Shown one piece after another: positions 42,282-51,870 of a DNA stretch of 64,000 bases; positions within the stretch are counted from its first letter, which is position 1, and every line of letters begins with the position of its first letter. Origin of the DNA: Ruminococcus_C callidus (GTDB lineage Bacteria; Bacillota; Clostridia; Oscillospirales; Ruminococcaceae); the NCBI RefSeq assembly GCF_049562855.1, contig NZ_CP186925.1, forward strand, positions 186,001 to 250,000. The letters run 5' to 3'. Position numbers and translations under genes: made by a program. A model generated the notes under the pieces. The model ran no database searches and was not told where the DNA came from. It was given only the letters and a program-made list of their open reading frames with translations.

Positions 42282-43192
42282 TATGCCAGTGCTCCTTCCA
42301 GTGTGTCCACATTTTCCACGTTCTTTGCAGTCACGCCCTTGAGGGTTTTCTTGACCAGTCCGGTGAGAACGCTCTTGGGACCGAATTCCACAAAGGTGTC
42401 AATGCCGGCTGCCTGCATGGCTGCCAGTTCGTCGGTGAAGCGTACCGGAGAAACGATGTGTTCCGCCAGAGCCTTGGGCATATCGGAGAAGTTTGTCCGG
42501 ACAGCACCCAGCACGTTGGAGTAGAAGGGCACCGTCGGAGCAGAGAACTTCACGTTCTGGATCGCTTTATAAAAGGTATCCGCAGCCGGCTGCATCAGCT
42601 TTGTGTGGAATGCACTTGCCACAGCCAGCGGTACGGCTCTTGCCTTCAGTGCGGCACAAGCGGCAGCCGCCTTTTCCACAGCATCACGGTCGCCGGCGAT
42701 CACGGTCTGTACGCTGGAGTTGTAGTTTGCCGGAATGACATAGCCTTCCGTTTCCTGACAGATGCGTTCCACTTCTGCGGGAGCCAGCTTCAGGATTGCA
42801 CACATGGCACCGTCGGCTGCCTTTGCCGCAGCGTCCATGGCTTCTGAACGAGCTTTGATGACCCGAAAGCCGTCCTCCAGAGAGAGCATGCCCGAAGCGA
42901 CCATTGCGGCATATTCGCCCAGAGAGTGGCCGGCAACGGCGTCATAGGTGAAACCATGCTTCTTGGCTGCCTCCAGGCAGATCAGAGAAGTTGCCATGAT
43001 TGCCGGCTGGGCATAAATGGTGTGAGCCAGTGTCTGTGCGTCGCTGTCTGCGATGACCGCATACAGATCGAAGCCCAGAACCTCCGAAGCGACTTCAAAA
43101 ATTTCCTCCAGTGCAGCGTCCTGCTGTACCAGATCCAGTCCCATCTTCTCATATTGAGAACCCTGTCCGGAAAAAAGTGCGATTGTTGCCAT
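42281..43192 (-). CDS. fabD: Malonyl-CoA:ACP transacylase FabD
   Basis: This 303-residue protein has the GQGSQ loop near its start, the nucleophile Ser in AGHSLGEYAAM (near residue 88) and the catalytic His in ASAFHTKLMQP. It loads malonyl groups onto ACP. ATG 43192 follows AAAGGA; upstream in-frame starts lack a site. It is separated from the other fab genes by the divergent promoter region and is instead the first gene of a shikimate operon. Confidence 0.95.
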   Translation of the reverse strand: MATIALFSGQGSQYEKMGLDLVQQDAALEEIFEVASEVLGFDLYAVIADSDAQTLAHTIYAQPAIMATSLICLEAAKKHGFTYDAVAGHSLGEYAAMVASGMLSLEDGFRVIKARSEAMDAAAKAADGAMCAILKLAPAEVERICQETEGYVIPANYNSSVQTVIAGDRDAVEKAAAACAALKARAVPLAVASAFHTKLMQPAADTFYKAIQNVKFSAPTVPFYSNVLGAVRTNFSDMPKALAEHIVSPVRFTDELAAMQAAGIDTFVEFGPKSVLTGLVKKTLKGVTAKNVENVDTLEGALA

Positions 43193-43468
43193 AACTACCA
43201 TTCCTTTCTCATAAGAGTTGTACAAAGATGTACAAAATCAGAGGCTTAGATTTGTGCAAAAAATAGTATTTCCTCTTTCACGACTTGAAAAACCACTCGG
43301 AAACATTGCAAATTGCGTAAAAATATTCTATAATAGAAAGTGTATCCTGTGATTGCAGGGAAACTCTAAATTTTACAGGGCGTACCGAAACCTCTGTCTG
43401 CGGTACGTTCCCTATCTATCATACCACAAAATGAGGAAAGTGACAAGAGGAACGGAGGAAATTTTTCC
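43193..43468. promoter_or_regulatory. Divergent control region between fabD and fabH
   Basis: The plus-strand promoter is TTGCAA (43306-43311), 17 bases, TATAAT (43329-43334). The fabH leader contains the hairpin GCGTACCG/CGGTACGT (about 43381-43410). A minus-strand -35-like TTGCAC lies near 43253-43258, and two TGTACA hexamers lie at 43217-43232. No clear FapR or FabT box is recognised. Confidence 0.65.
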
Positions 43469-44476
43469 ATGGGAATTCGCGTTTTAGGAACAGGAAGCTA
43501 TACGCCTGCATTTCAGGTGACCAATGAGGATATGGCAAAGATCGTTGAAACCAACGACGAGTGGATCCGCACCAGAACCGGCATCGGCACCCGCCACATT
43601 TCAGACGGCGAGCCGACATGGTACATGGGGGCAGAAGCTGCCAAGCGTGCCATTGCTGCGGCAGGCATCGATCCGCTGGAGATCGGTCTGCTGATCGACA
43701 CCACCATTACACCGGAGTACTGCACCCCGTCTATGTCCTGCATCATTCAGCGGGAAACCGGTGCAGCCAATGCGGCATGCTTTGATATGAATGCGGCATG
43801 CTCCGGCTTTGTCTATGCCATGGACACCGCACACCGCTTCCTGAAAACGGATTCCTCCATGCGGTATGCACTGGTTGTTGCAAACGAGAGCCTTTCCAAG
43901 ATCACCAACTATAGTGACCGTTCTTCCTGCATTCTCTTCGGGGACGGTGCCGCAGCGGCAGTCATCGAGTACAAGGAAGATGCTCTGTACACCAGCCATC
44001 TGGGTGCAGACGGCACCGGTGCAAAGTTCCTCTATGCCCACAGTGCACTGCCTCAGTCGCCCTTTGTGAAGCCGGAGCGTCGGGCAGAATATGATGACGG
44101 CATCGGAGCAGGTCCGGAGGGCTGGGAACACACCATGCTGCAGGACGGCAGAGAGGTGTACAAGTTCGCCACCCACGCACTGGCAAAGGCGGCAACAATG
44201 GCAGCGGAAAAGATCGGCTTCGACCTGAACGAACTGGATAAGATCGTTCCGCATCAGGCAAATATCCGTATCATTGAAACGGCAATGAAGTTCCTGAAGC
44301 AGCCTATGGAAAAAGTCATCACCAACATCGAATATCACGGCAACACTTCCAGTGCTTCGATCCCCATTGCCTTTGATGAAGCGATCCGTGCCGGAAAGAT
44401 CCAGCGTGGCGATAAGGTTTGTCTGGTCGGCTTCGGAGCAGGTCTGACCTATGCAGCACTGATTATGGAATATTGA
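43469..44476 (+). CDS. fabH: 3-oxoacyl-ACP synthase III FabH
   Basis: This 335-residue enzyme condenses acyl-CoA with malonyl-ACP to start fatty acid synthesis. The catalytic triad is Cys in FDMNAACSGF (near 112), His in VPHQANIRI (near 258) and Asn in EYHGNTSSAS (near 288). ATG 43469 follows AACGGAGG. It is the first gene of a ten-gene operon running to acpP. Confidence 0.96.
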   Translation: MGIRVLGTGSYTPAFQVTNEDMAKIVETNDEWIRTRTGIGTRHISDGEPTWYMGAEAAKRAIAAAGIDPLEIGLLIDTTITPEYCTPSMSCIIQRETGAANAACFDMNAACSGFVYAMDTAHRFLKTDSSMRYALVVANESLSKITNYSDRSSCILFGDGAAAAVIEYKEDALYTSHLGADGTGAKFLYAHSALPQSPFVKPERRAEYDDGIGAGPEGWEHTMLQDGREVYKFATHALAKAATMAAEKIGFDLNELDKIVPHQANIRIIETAMKFLKQPMEKVITNIEYHGNTSSASIPIAFDEAIRAGKIQRGDKVCLVGFGAGLTYAALIMEY

Positions 44477-44510
44477 GAAAACATCTCCTGAAATAGAAAG
44501 GAACATAGCT

Positions 44511-45437
44511 ATGGAAACCAGAATTACAAAACTGCTGGGGAGCAAGTACCCCATGATTCAGGGCGGTATGGCGTGGATCGCAGAGAGCACACTGGCATCT
44601 GCGGTATCCAATGCCGGAGCAGTCGGCCTGATCGCCGGCGGCAGTGCCCCCATTGATTACCTGCGGGAACAGATTCGTATCTGCAAGGAAAAAACGCAGA
44701 ACCCGTTCGGCGTGAACATCATGCTCATGAGCCCCAACGCTGACGATCTGGCACAGCTGGTCATTGACGAAAAGGTGCCGATCGTGACTACCGGTGCCGG
44801 CAACCCCGGCAAGTACATGGAGGCGTGGAAAAATGCCGGCATCAAGGTGATTCCGGTGGTGCCGTCTGTGGCTCTGGCAAAGCGTATGGAGCGTTCCGGT
44901 GCAGATGCACTGGTGGCAGAGGGCACTGAGTCCGGCGGACATATCGGCATGAACACCACCATGTGTCTGGTGCCGCAGGTGGTCGATGCGGTAGACATTC
45001 CGGTCATTGCTGCCGGCGGTATCGCTGACGGCAGAGGCATCGCCGCAGCCTTTATGCTGGGTGCCGAGGGCGTACAGCTGGGCACACGGTTCCTCGCAAC
45101 AGAGGAATGCCAGATCTCTCCGAAGTACAAGGAACTGGTCGTTAAGGCAAAGGACACCGACAACCAGATCACCGGCTTCTATTCCGGCAGCCCCTGCCGC
45201 GGCATCAAGACCAAGTACACCAAGAAGTTGCAGGCAATGGAAAAGGCAGCCTGCCCGCCGGAGGATTTCGAGGCAATGACAGTCGGCTCTCTCCGCAAGG
45301 CAGTGGTAGACGGCAACGTGGACGAAGGCTCGTTCCTGTGCGGTCTGATCGCCGGCATGGTGCACGATGTCAAGCCCTGCAAGGAAGTCATCGACGAGAT
45401 GTGGGCAGAAGCATATCAGTTGTTAGGGAAACACTGA
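44511..45437 (+). CDS. fabK: Enoyl-ACP reductase II FabK
   Basis: This 308-residue FMN-dependent enzyme of the 2-nitropropane dioxygenase-like fold (MIQGGMAWIAEST at the N-terminus, TTGAGNPGKYM, GTESGGHIG, AAGGIADGRG) performs the last reduction of the cycle; no fabI is seen. ATG 44511 follows AAAGGA. The last three residues and the stop codon (GGG AAA CAC TGA) lie inside a palindromic repeat element, so the C-terminus was set by its insertion. Confidence 0.94.
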   Translation: METRITKLLGSKYPMIQGGMAWIAESTLASAVSNAGAVGLIAGGSAPIDYLREQIRICKEKTQNPFGVNIMLMSPNADDLAQLVIDEKVPIVTTGAGNPGKYMEAWKNAGIKVIPVVPSVALAKRMERSGADALVAEGTESGGHIGMNTTMCLVPQVVDAVDIPVIAAGGIADGRGIAAAFMLGAEGVQLGTRFLATEECQISPKYKELVVKAKDTDNQITGFYSGSPCRGIKTKYTKKLQAMEKAACPPEDFEAMTVGSLRKAVVDGNVDEGSFLCGLIAGMVHDVKPCKEVIDEMWAEAYQLLGKH

Positions 45438-45602
45438 ATAAAGCTTGTGCGTAAGATGCGTAGTCAGATTTTTCGGCAGATTGCATAGAAATTCCGCAGG
45501 CATACTGGATGTATGGCAAGGGATTTCTGGGCAATATGACGGAAAATCTGCAAGCAGATTGCGTGCAAAGCCGTCAGGCGGGCTTTATTCAGTGATTCCC
45601 TA
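45424..45602. repeat. Full-length palindromic element, reverse orientation
   Basis: This 179-bp element begins TTAGGGAAACACTGAATAAAGC and ends GCTTTATTCAGTGATTCCCTA. Its interior is the reverse complement of the elements at 16894 and 57188. It sits within the fatty acid operon between fabK and fabG and encodes the end of fabK. Confidence 0.92.
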
Positions 45603-45655
45603 GGCAAGAACTAAGGCAGATACAGATAGATACTAAATAAAGGAGAAAAATCACT

Positions 45656-46396
45656 ATGGCAACAGCATTGATCACAGGTGCATCGCAGGGCATTGGTGCC
45701 TGCATCGCAAAGCGTCTGGCAAAGGACGGCTACAATGTAGCGATCAACCATTTCCCCAGCGATTCCGATAAAGCAAATGCAGAAAAGGTGGCAGAAGAAT
45801 GCCGCAGCTTCGGCGTAGAGGCAGAACTGTTCGCAGCAAACGTGGCAGATTATGCCCAGTGCGAAGCAATGACCAAGGCAGTAAAAGAGCGTTTCGGCTC
45901 GATCGACGCACTGGTCAACAACGCCGGCATCACCAAGGACGGTCTGATGGTTCGTATGTCCGAGGAACAGTATGATGCCGTGATCGCCGTCAACCAGAAA
46001 AGCGTGTTCAACATGATGAAGCTGGTGGGTGCTGTCATGATGCGGCAGCGGCACGGACACATTGTCAGTCTGGCATCGGTAGCCGGTCTGTACGGCAATC
46101 CGGGACAGATCAACTATTCCGCTTCCAAGGCTGCCATTATCGGCATGACCAAGACCGTGGCAAAGGAACTGGGTGCCAGAAATGTCACCGTCAACGCCGT
46201 TGCTCCGGGCTTCATCAAGACGCCCATGACTGACGCTCTCACCGAGGAACAGCGGAACAAGATGCTGGAACTGGTGGCAATGAAGCGGTACGGCAATCCG
46301 GAAGAAGTGGCGAGCGTGATCTCGTTCCTCTGCTCGGAAGATGCAAGCTATGTCACCGGTCAGACCATCGAGATCTCCGGCGGACTGATGATGTAA
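45656..46396 (+). CDS. fabG: 3-oxoacyl-ACP reductase FabG
   Basis: This 246-residue short-chain dehydrogenase has the NADP loop TGASQGIGA (residues 7-15), NNAGIT, and the catalytic YxxxK in INYSASKAA. ATG 45656 follows AAAGGAG. It reduces beta-ketoacyl-ACP. The gap to fabF (114 bases) contains a small hairpin GCCTTC/GAAGGC at about 46429-46449. Confidence 0.96.
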   Translation: MATALITGASQGIGACIAKRLAKDGYNVAINHFPSDSDKANAEKVAEECRSFGVEAELFAANVADYAQCEAMTKAVKERFGSIDALVNNAGITKDGLMVRMSEEQYDAVIAVNQKSVFNMMKLVGAVMMRQRHGHIVSLASVAGLYGNPGQINYSASKAAIIGMTKTVAKELGARNVTVNAVAPGFIKTPMTDALTEEQRNKMLELVAMKRYGNPEEVASVISFLCSEDASYVTGQTIEISGGLMM

Positions 46397-46510
46397 GGGA
46401 CTTTTCCACCAGCTTCGCAGGTTCGCCTTCTCTTTCAGGGAAGGCAGTCTGAGAATGCTTTGAGATGAAAAACAAGCTTGCCGCAGCACGGCGGCAGAGA
46501 GCGAGGAAAT

Positions 46511-47749
46511 ATGAAAAGAGTAGTAATCACCGGACTGGGTACGGTAAACCCGCTGGGCAGCACCGTAGAAAAGTTCTGGGAAAACGTAAAAAAGGGAACA
46601 CTGGGTGTTTCCAAGATCGACAGCTTTGACACCACCGAACTGGGTGTCAGCGTTGCCGGCATTATCCGCGATTTCGACCCCGCAGAATATTTTGAACGCA
46701 AGGACATTCGCCACATGGAACGCTTTACCCAGATCGCCGTGGCATCTGCGATTCAGGCGTTGCAGGACGCAGGCACGGACTTCAAGGATATGGATCCGTA
46801 TCGTGTAGGCACCATTATCGGCTGCGGCATCGGCGGCATCGGCAGAATCGAAGAAGAACACGACAAGTATCGTGCAAAGGGACCGGGACGGATCTCTCCG
46901 TTCTTTGTGCCCATGATGATCGGCAACATGGCTGCCGGACAGGTAGCGATCCGCACCGGCTTCCGCGGCGACAACTTCTGCACCACCACTGCCTGTGCAT
47001 CGGCGACTCACGCCATTGGCGAAGCGTTCCGCAAGATCAAGGACGGCTATCTGGACGTTTGCCTCTGCGGCGGCAGCGAATCCACCATTACCGAATTCAC
47101 ACTGGGCGGCTTCCGCACCATGAAGGCACTGACTACCGAAAGCGATCCGGCAAAGGCTTCTACCCCGTTCGACCTGAACCGCGGCGGCTTTGTACTGGGT
47201 GAGGGCTCTGCGGTACTGGTGCTGGAGGAATACGAACACGCCAAGGCTCGCGGTGCAAAGATCTACTGCGAACTGGCTGGCTACGGTGCGACCTGCGACG
47301 CATACCACATGACAGCTCCGGCAGACGAATGCGGTGCATCTTCCAAGGCAATGATCGAGGCTTATACCGAAGCTGGTCTGAAGCCGGAGGACATCACCTA
47401 TATCAATGCCCACGGCACCTCCACACACCTGAACGATATGCTGGAAACCAAGGCGGTGAAGATCGCTCTGGGCGAGGAGCAGGCACGAAAGGTGAAGATC
47501 AACTCCACCAAGTCCATGACCGGTCACATGCTGGGCGGTACCGGTGCAGTGGAAGCGGCAGTTTGTGCCCTGTCCATTCGGGACAGCTTCATTCACCAGA
47601 CCATCGGCTATACCACACCGGATCCGGAGTGCGATCTGGATTACTGTGTGGACGGTCCGGTAGAGATGCCGGTGAATGCTGCACTGTCCAACTCGCTGGG
47701 CTTCGGCGGACACAATGCGACACTCTGCTTCAAGAAGTGCACAGACTAA
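46511..47749 (+). CDS. fabF: 3-oxoacyl-ACP synthase II FabF
   Basis: This 412-residue elongating condensing enzyme has active-site Cys in TTACASATHAIG (near 163), His in NAHGTSTHLND (near 303) and His in SMTGHMLGGTGAVEA (near 340). ATG 46511 follows GCGAGGA. Confidence 0.96.
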   Translation: MKRVVITGLGTVNPLGSTVEKFWENVKKGTLGVSKIDSFDTTELGVSVAGIIRDFDPAEYFERKDIRHMERFTQIAVASAIQALQDAGTDFKDMDPYRVGTIIGCGIGGIGRIEEEHDKYRAKGPGRISPFFVPMMIGNMAAGQVAIRTGFRGDNFCTTTACASATHAIGEAFRKIKDGYLDVCLCGGSESTITEFTLGGFRTMKALTTESDPAKASTPFDLNRGGFVLGEGSAVLVLEEYEHAKARGAKIYCELAGYGATCDAYHMTAPADECGASSKAMIEAYTEAGLKPEDITYINAHGTSTHLNDMLETKAVKIALGEEQARKVKINSTKSMTGHMLGGTGAVEAAVCALSIRDSFIHQTIGYTTPDPECDLDYCVDGPVEMPVNAALSNSLGFGGHNATLCFKKCTD

Positions 47750-47761
47750 GGAGAATCAGAC

Positions 47762-48238
47762 ATGAGTGAAAAAATTTATAACATGGTGGATCTGGAAACC
47801 ATTGAAAAACTGGCAGACATCGTGGCTGCAAAGGAACTGGGCGAGATCACCATTGCGGACGGTGAAAAATATATTACCGTAAAGGGTAAGAAGTGCCTGC
47901 CGCCGATGCCGCTGGCAGGTGTACCTGTGGCTGCTTCGCCGGCAGTTTCCGCTGCTGCTCCGGCAGCTCCGGCAGAAACACCGGCAGTTTCCCAGAAGCC
48001 CGCAGGCAAGTCGATCAAGGCTCCGCTGGTAGGCACTTTCTATGCGGCTCCCTCTCCGGATCAGCCGCCGTTTGTACAGGTGGGTGATACCGTGAAAAAG
48101 GGCGACGTGGTGCTGATTATTGAATCCATGAAGCTGATGAACGAAGTTACCAGCGACGTGGACGGCGTAGTACAGGAAATTCTGGTGAAAAATGGCGATG
48201 CGGTAGAATATGACCAGCCGCTGATGATTCTTTCGTAA
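47762..48238 (+). CDS. accB: Acetyl-CoA carboxylase biotin carboxyl carrier protein
   Basis: The 158-residue protein has an N-terminal helical part, an Ala/Pro-rich linker (APAAPAETPAVSQKP) and the biotinyl domain with target Lys in IIESMKLMNEV; the usual motif is EAMKM, so Ser replaces Ala here. It carries CO2 between AccC and AccAD. Confidence 0.95.
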   Translation: MSEKIYNMVDLETIEKLADIVAAKELGEITIADGEKYITVKGKKCLPPMPLAGVPVAASPAVSAAAPAAPAETPAVSQKPAGKSIKAPLVGTFYAAPSPDQPPFVQVGDTVKKGDVVLIIESMKLMNEVTSDVDGVVQEILVKNGDAVEYDQPLMILS

Positions 48239-48250
48239 AGGAGTGCAGAC

Positions 48251-48688
48251 ATGGCAGAAGTATTGCTCAATCAGGAACAGATCAAGGAGATCATTCCCCA
48301 CCGTGCCCCGTTCCTCCTCATTGATGAGGTTCTGGAAATGGAAGTGGGAAAGCGTGTTGTGGCACGGAAATATATCAAGGCAGACGACTTTTGGTTCAAG
48401 GGACATTTCCCCGAAAAGCCGGTGACACCGGGCGTGCTGATGGTCGAGATGCTGGCACAGGCAGGTGCGGTCTGCATTCTGTCCCAGCCGGAATTCAAGG
48501 GCAAGATCGCCCTCTTTGCCGGAATCGATAAGGCAAAGTTCCGCCGGCAGGTAGTTCCCGGTGATGTGCTGGATCTGGAAGTGGAGATCATTGCACAGCG
48601 TGGACCGGTAGGTGTCGGCAAGGCGATCGCCAGCGTAGACGGCAAGCGTGCCGTGACCTGCGAAATCAAGTTCGCAGTGGAGCAGTAA
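48251..48688 (+). CDS. fabZ: 3-hydroxyacyl-ACP dehydratase FabZ
   Basis: This 145-residue hot-dog-fold enzyme has the catalytic His in KGHFPEKPVTPGVLMVE (near 57) and Glu in MLAQAG context. ATG 48251 follows AAAGGAG. It lies between accB and accC, as in many Firmicutes. Confidence 0.96.
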   Translation: MAEVLLNQEQIKEIIPHRAPFLLIDEVLEMEVGKRVVARKYIKADDFWFKGHFPEKPVTPGVLMVEMLAQAGAVCILSQPEFKGKIALFAGIDKAKFRRQVVPGDVLDLEVEIIAQRGPVGVGKAIASVDGKRAVTCEIKFAVEQ

Positions 48689-48700
48689 GGCGGCAGCAAG

Positions 48701-50074
48701 ATGTTGAAAAAGGTTTTAATTGCAAACCGCGGTGAAATTGCCGTGCGTATCATTCGTGCCTGCCGTGAAGCAGGCTTGCAGTGCGTCACGGTCTATTCCA
48801 CTGCGGACCGGACGGCTCTGCATGCAGAGATCGCGGACGAATCCGTCTGCATCGGACCGCCCTCGGTACAGGACAGTTATCTGAACATGAACGCCCTCAT
48901 CTCGGCGTGCCAGAATACCGGTGCAACAGCACTGCACCCCGGCTTCGGCTTTTTGTCGGAGAGTGCGGAGTTTGCACAGCTTTGCATCGATAACGGCATC
49001 ACTTTCATCGGCCCGTCACCGGAGTCGATCTCCATGCTGGGCGACAAGGCACGTGCCAAGGAAACCATGAAGGCTGCCGGCGTGCCGGTAATACCCGGTT
49101 CGGACGGTGCCATTTCTTCTGTGGAAGAAGCCAAGAAGATCGCCGCAGAGATCGGCTATCCGGTACTGGTGAAAGCCTCTGCCGGCGGCGGCGGACGCGG
49201 TATTCGCCGGATCGATCGGGAAGACCAGCTGGAAGAACAGATGTCCGTGGCAAAGGAAGAAGCCAAGCTGTTCTTCGGCAACGATGAAGTCTATCTGGAA
49301 AAGCTGATCGTGGGGCCGCATCACGTGGAGATCCAGATCATTGCAGACCAGATGGGCAACACTGTGGCACTGGGCGAACGTGATTGCAGCATGCAGCGGC
49401 GGAACCAGAAAGTGCTGGAGGAAAGCCCCAGCCCGCTGATGACACCGGAACTGCGGAAAGCCATGCAGGAAGCCGCTGTCCGTGCGGCAAAGGCGTGCGG
49501 CTATTACAACGCCGGTACCATTGAATTTCTGGTAGACGACGACCGGAACTTCTATTTCATGGAAATGAACACCCGTATTCAGGTGGAACACCCTGTCACC
49601 GAATGGGTCACCGGAGTTGATCTGGTACAGACTCAGCTGCTGGTGGCACAGGGCAAGCCCCTGCCGTTTACACAGGAGGACATTCAGGTTCGCGGGCATG
49701 CGATCGAGTGCCGCATCAATGCGGAAAATCCGGAGCAGGGCTTCCGTCCCTCGCCCGGAAAGATCCGGTCGCTCCATATCCCCGGCGGTCCGGGAATCCG
49801 TGTGGACAGTGCTGTGTATCAGGGCTACACCATTCCGCCGTACTACGATTCCATGATCGCAAAGCTGATCGTCCATGCCCCGACCCGCAGTCAGGCGATC
49901 ATGAAAATGCGGTGGGCACTGGCGGAATTTATCGTGGACGGCATCGATTCCAATATTGACTTCCAGCTGCGGCTGATCAAGAACAAGGACTTCGAAGCCG
50001 GTACATATGACAACACCTTTTTGGAAAAATTCCTTGCGGATTCCAAGAACGGCGAGAAGGAAAACGGAAAGTAA
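48701..50074 (+). CDS. accC: Biotin carboxylase subunit AccC
   Basis: This 457-residue ATP-grasp enzyme begins KVLIANRGEIAVRIIRA. The glycine-rich ATP loop KASAGGGGRGIRRI (near 159-172), the ERDCSMQRRNQKVLEE segment and FMEMNTRIQVEHPVTE are intact. It carboxylates biotin on AccB. The ribosome binding site before ATG 48701 is a weak AAGGCGG. Confidence 0.97.
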   Translation: MLKKVLIANRGEIAVRIIRACREAGLQCVTVYSTADRTALHAEIADESVCIGPPSVQDSYLNMNALISACQNTGATALHPGFGFLSESAEFAQLCIDNGITFIGPSPESISMLGDKARAKETMKAAGVPVIPGSDGAISSVEEAKKIAAEIGYPVLVKASAGGGGRGIRRIDREDQLEEQMSVAKEEAKLFFGNDEVYLEKLIVGPHHVEIQIIADQMGNTVALGERDCSMQRRNQKVLEESPSPLMTPELRKAMQEAAVRAAKACGYYNAGTIEFLVDDDRNFYFMEMNTRIQVEHPVTEWVTGVDLVQTQLLVAQGKPLPFTQEDIQVRGHAIECRINAENPEQGFRPSPGKIRSLHIPGGPGIRVDSAVYQGYTIPPYYDSMIAKLIVHAPTRSQAIMKMRWALAEFIVDGIDSNIDFQLRLIKNKDFEAGTYDNTFLEKFLADSKNGEKENGK

Positions 50075-50088
50075 GGTGAGAATGTAAC

Positions 50089-50949
50089 ATGGCATTGGAA
50101 GAACTGTTCAAGAACGTCACCAAACGATTTAACGACGACGCACCGGAGGAACATGAGCCGGTGTTCAAGTGTCCCCGCTGCCAGCAGACCACGCCGGAAA
50201 GCAAGTTTCAGGAACTGAATAAGGTCTGCCCCCACTGCAACTATCATGCACGGCTCACCGCCGCAGAACGCATGCGGCTGACGGTGGACAGCGGTTCGTT
50301 TGTGGAATATGATGCAGAGATGCACAGTGCAGATCCCCTGCAATTTCCGGGGTATGCCAGAAAGGTGGAATCCCTCCAGACCATGACGGGGCTGAAAGAC
50401 GCTGTCATCACCGGAGAGTGCACCATTAAAGGCTCCCGCACCGTGCTGATTATCATGGACTCCCATTTCATGATGGCATCTATGGGCAGCGTGGTGGGCG
50501 AAAAGATCACCCGTGCCTTTGAAACCGCTACGGAAAAGGGCTTGCCGGTAGTGGCATTCACAGCCTCCGGCGGTGCCAGAATGCAGGAGGGCATCATTTC
50601 TCTGATGCAAATGGCAAAGACCTCGGCAGCAGTGGCAAAGCACAACGATGCCGGACTGCTGTATCTGACCGTCATGACAGACCCCACCACCGGCGGCGTG
50701 ACCGCTTCGTTTGCTTCGCTGGGAGATATTATTCTGGCAGAGCCGAAGGTGCTCATCGGGTTCGCCGGCAGACGCGTCATCGAGGGGACGATTCGCCAGC
50801 GGCTGCCCGACAATTTCCAGCTGGCAGAATTTTTGCAGGAAAAGGGCTTTGTGGATATGATCGTGGAACGCCGCAGCATGCGTAGCACGCTGTCGCATCT
50901 GCTGAAACTCCACGGCTACGATCGGGAACAAGAAGCAGGAGGTGCTTGA
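50089..50949 (+). CDS. accD: Acetyl-CoA carboxylase carboxyltransferase beta subunit
   Basis: This 286-residue protein has the N-terminal zinc ribbon (CPRCQQ and CPHC, near residues 25-48) and the crotonase-type carboxyltransferase core (FTASGGARMQEG, MTDPTTGGVTASFA). It pairs with accA, which starts two bases after the accD stop codon; the accA ribosome binding site lies within the accD end. Confidence 0.96.
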   Translation: MALEELFKNVTKRFNDDAPEEHEPVFKCPRCQQTTPESKFQELNKVCPHCNYHARLTAAERMRLTVDSGSFVEYDAEMHSADPLQFPGYARKVESLQTMTGLKDAVITGECTIKGSRTVLIIMDSHFMMASMGSVVGEKITRAFETATEKGLPVVAFTASGGARMQEGIISLMQMAKTSAAVAKHNDAGLLYLTVMTDPTTGGVTASFASLGDIILAEPKVLIGFAGRRVIEGTIRQRLPDNFQLAEFLQEKGFVDMIVERRSMRSTLSHLLKLHGYDREQEAGGA

Positions 50950-50951
50950 CA

Positions 50952-51770
50952 ATGGAACAACAGCAGCAGCACCGGACGGCGTGGGAACGCCAGCTTTTGA
51001 TACGGGACAAAAACCGTCCCACCGTTCGGGATTATATCCCGCGGATCTTTACAGATTTCTATGAAATGCACGGCGACCGGAATTTCGGGGACGATGGTGC
51101 CATTATCGGCGGCATCGGCAGACTGAACGGCTTGCCGGTGACGATTCTGGCACAGGTCAAGGGCAGAAACCTGCGGGAAAACAAGGCATCGAATTTCGCC
51201 ATGCCGCATCCGGAGGGCTACCGCAAGGCTCTGCGTCTGGCACATCAGGCGGAGAAATTCCACCGCCCGATCATTTGCCTGATTGACACCCCCGGTGCGT
51301 TCTGCGGCGTAGAAGCCGAGGAACGGGGGCAGGGCGAGGCAATCGCCAGAAATATCGCAGAGTTCATGATGCTGAAAACGCCGGTGATCTCTGTGGTGCT
51401 GGGCGAAGCCGGCAGCGGCGGTGCTCTGGCACTGGGCGTGTGCGATGCTCTGGCAATGCTGGAGAACGCGTTGTACTCTGTGATTTCTCCCCGCGGAGCC
51501 GCATCGATCCTGTGGAAAGATGCCTCCCGCGAACAGGAAGCTTGTGAGGTCATGCAGATCACAGCAGAGGATATGGTGCGTTTTGGCGTGGCAGAAGCTA
51601 TCATTCCGGAGCCGGAAGCAGGGGCACAGGGCGATATAGACAAAATCTCGGCAAATATCAAGGAATATTTGGCGGAAACGATAACAGAAAAATTACAAAA
51701 AGATATTGACGTTTTGCAAAAAGAACGGTATACTAAGTTTAGGAAAATCGGCGTGTTTGAAGAAAACTAA
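50952..51770 (+). CDS. accA: Acetyl-CoA carboxylase carboxyltransferase alpha subunit
   Basis: ATG 50952 follows AGGAGG (50937-50942). The 272-residue protein has PRIFTDFYEMHGDRNFGDD, LIDTPGAFCGVEAEERGQGE and GEAGSGGALALG, all core AccA motifs. The last 70 bases of the gene carry a consensus promoter for acpP. Confidence 0.96.
   Translation: MEQQQQHRTAWERQLLIRDKNRPTVRDYIPRIFTDFYEMHGDRNFGDDGAIIGGIGRLNGLPVTILAQVKGRNLRENKASNFAMPHPEGYRKALRLAHQAEKFHRPIICLIDTPGAFCGVEAEERGQGEAIARNIAEFMMLKTPVISVVLGEAGSGGALALGVCDALAMLENALYSVISPRGAASILWKDASREQEACEVMQITAEDMVRFGVAEAIIPEPEAGAQGDIDKISANIKEYLAETITEKLQKDIDVLQKERYTKFRKIGVFEEN
51706..51734 (+). promoter_or_regulatory. acpP promoter inside the 3' end of accA
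   Basis: TTGACG (51706-51711), 17 bases, TATACT (51729-51734). A stem-loop AACCATG/CATGGTT (about 51772-51807) lies in the leader that follows. It gives ACP its own transcript. Confidence 0.75.
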
Positions 51771-51870
51771 AACCATGCCGGTTTGAACGGCGAAACCCGT
51801 CATGGTTTCTGCCGGTGACGCCGCCCTCCGCAGAAGGGTGCAACATCAAATTATTGGAGGAAGAAAGAAC

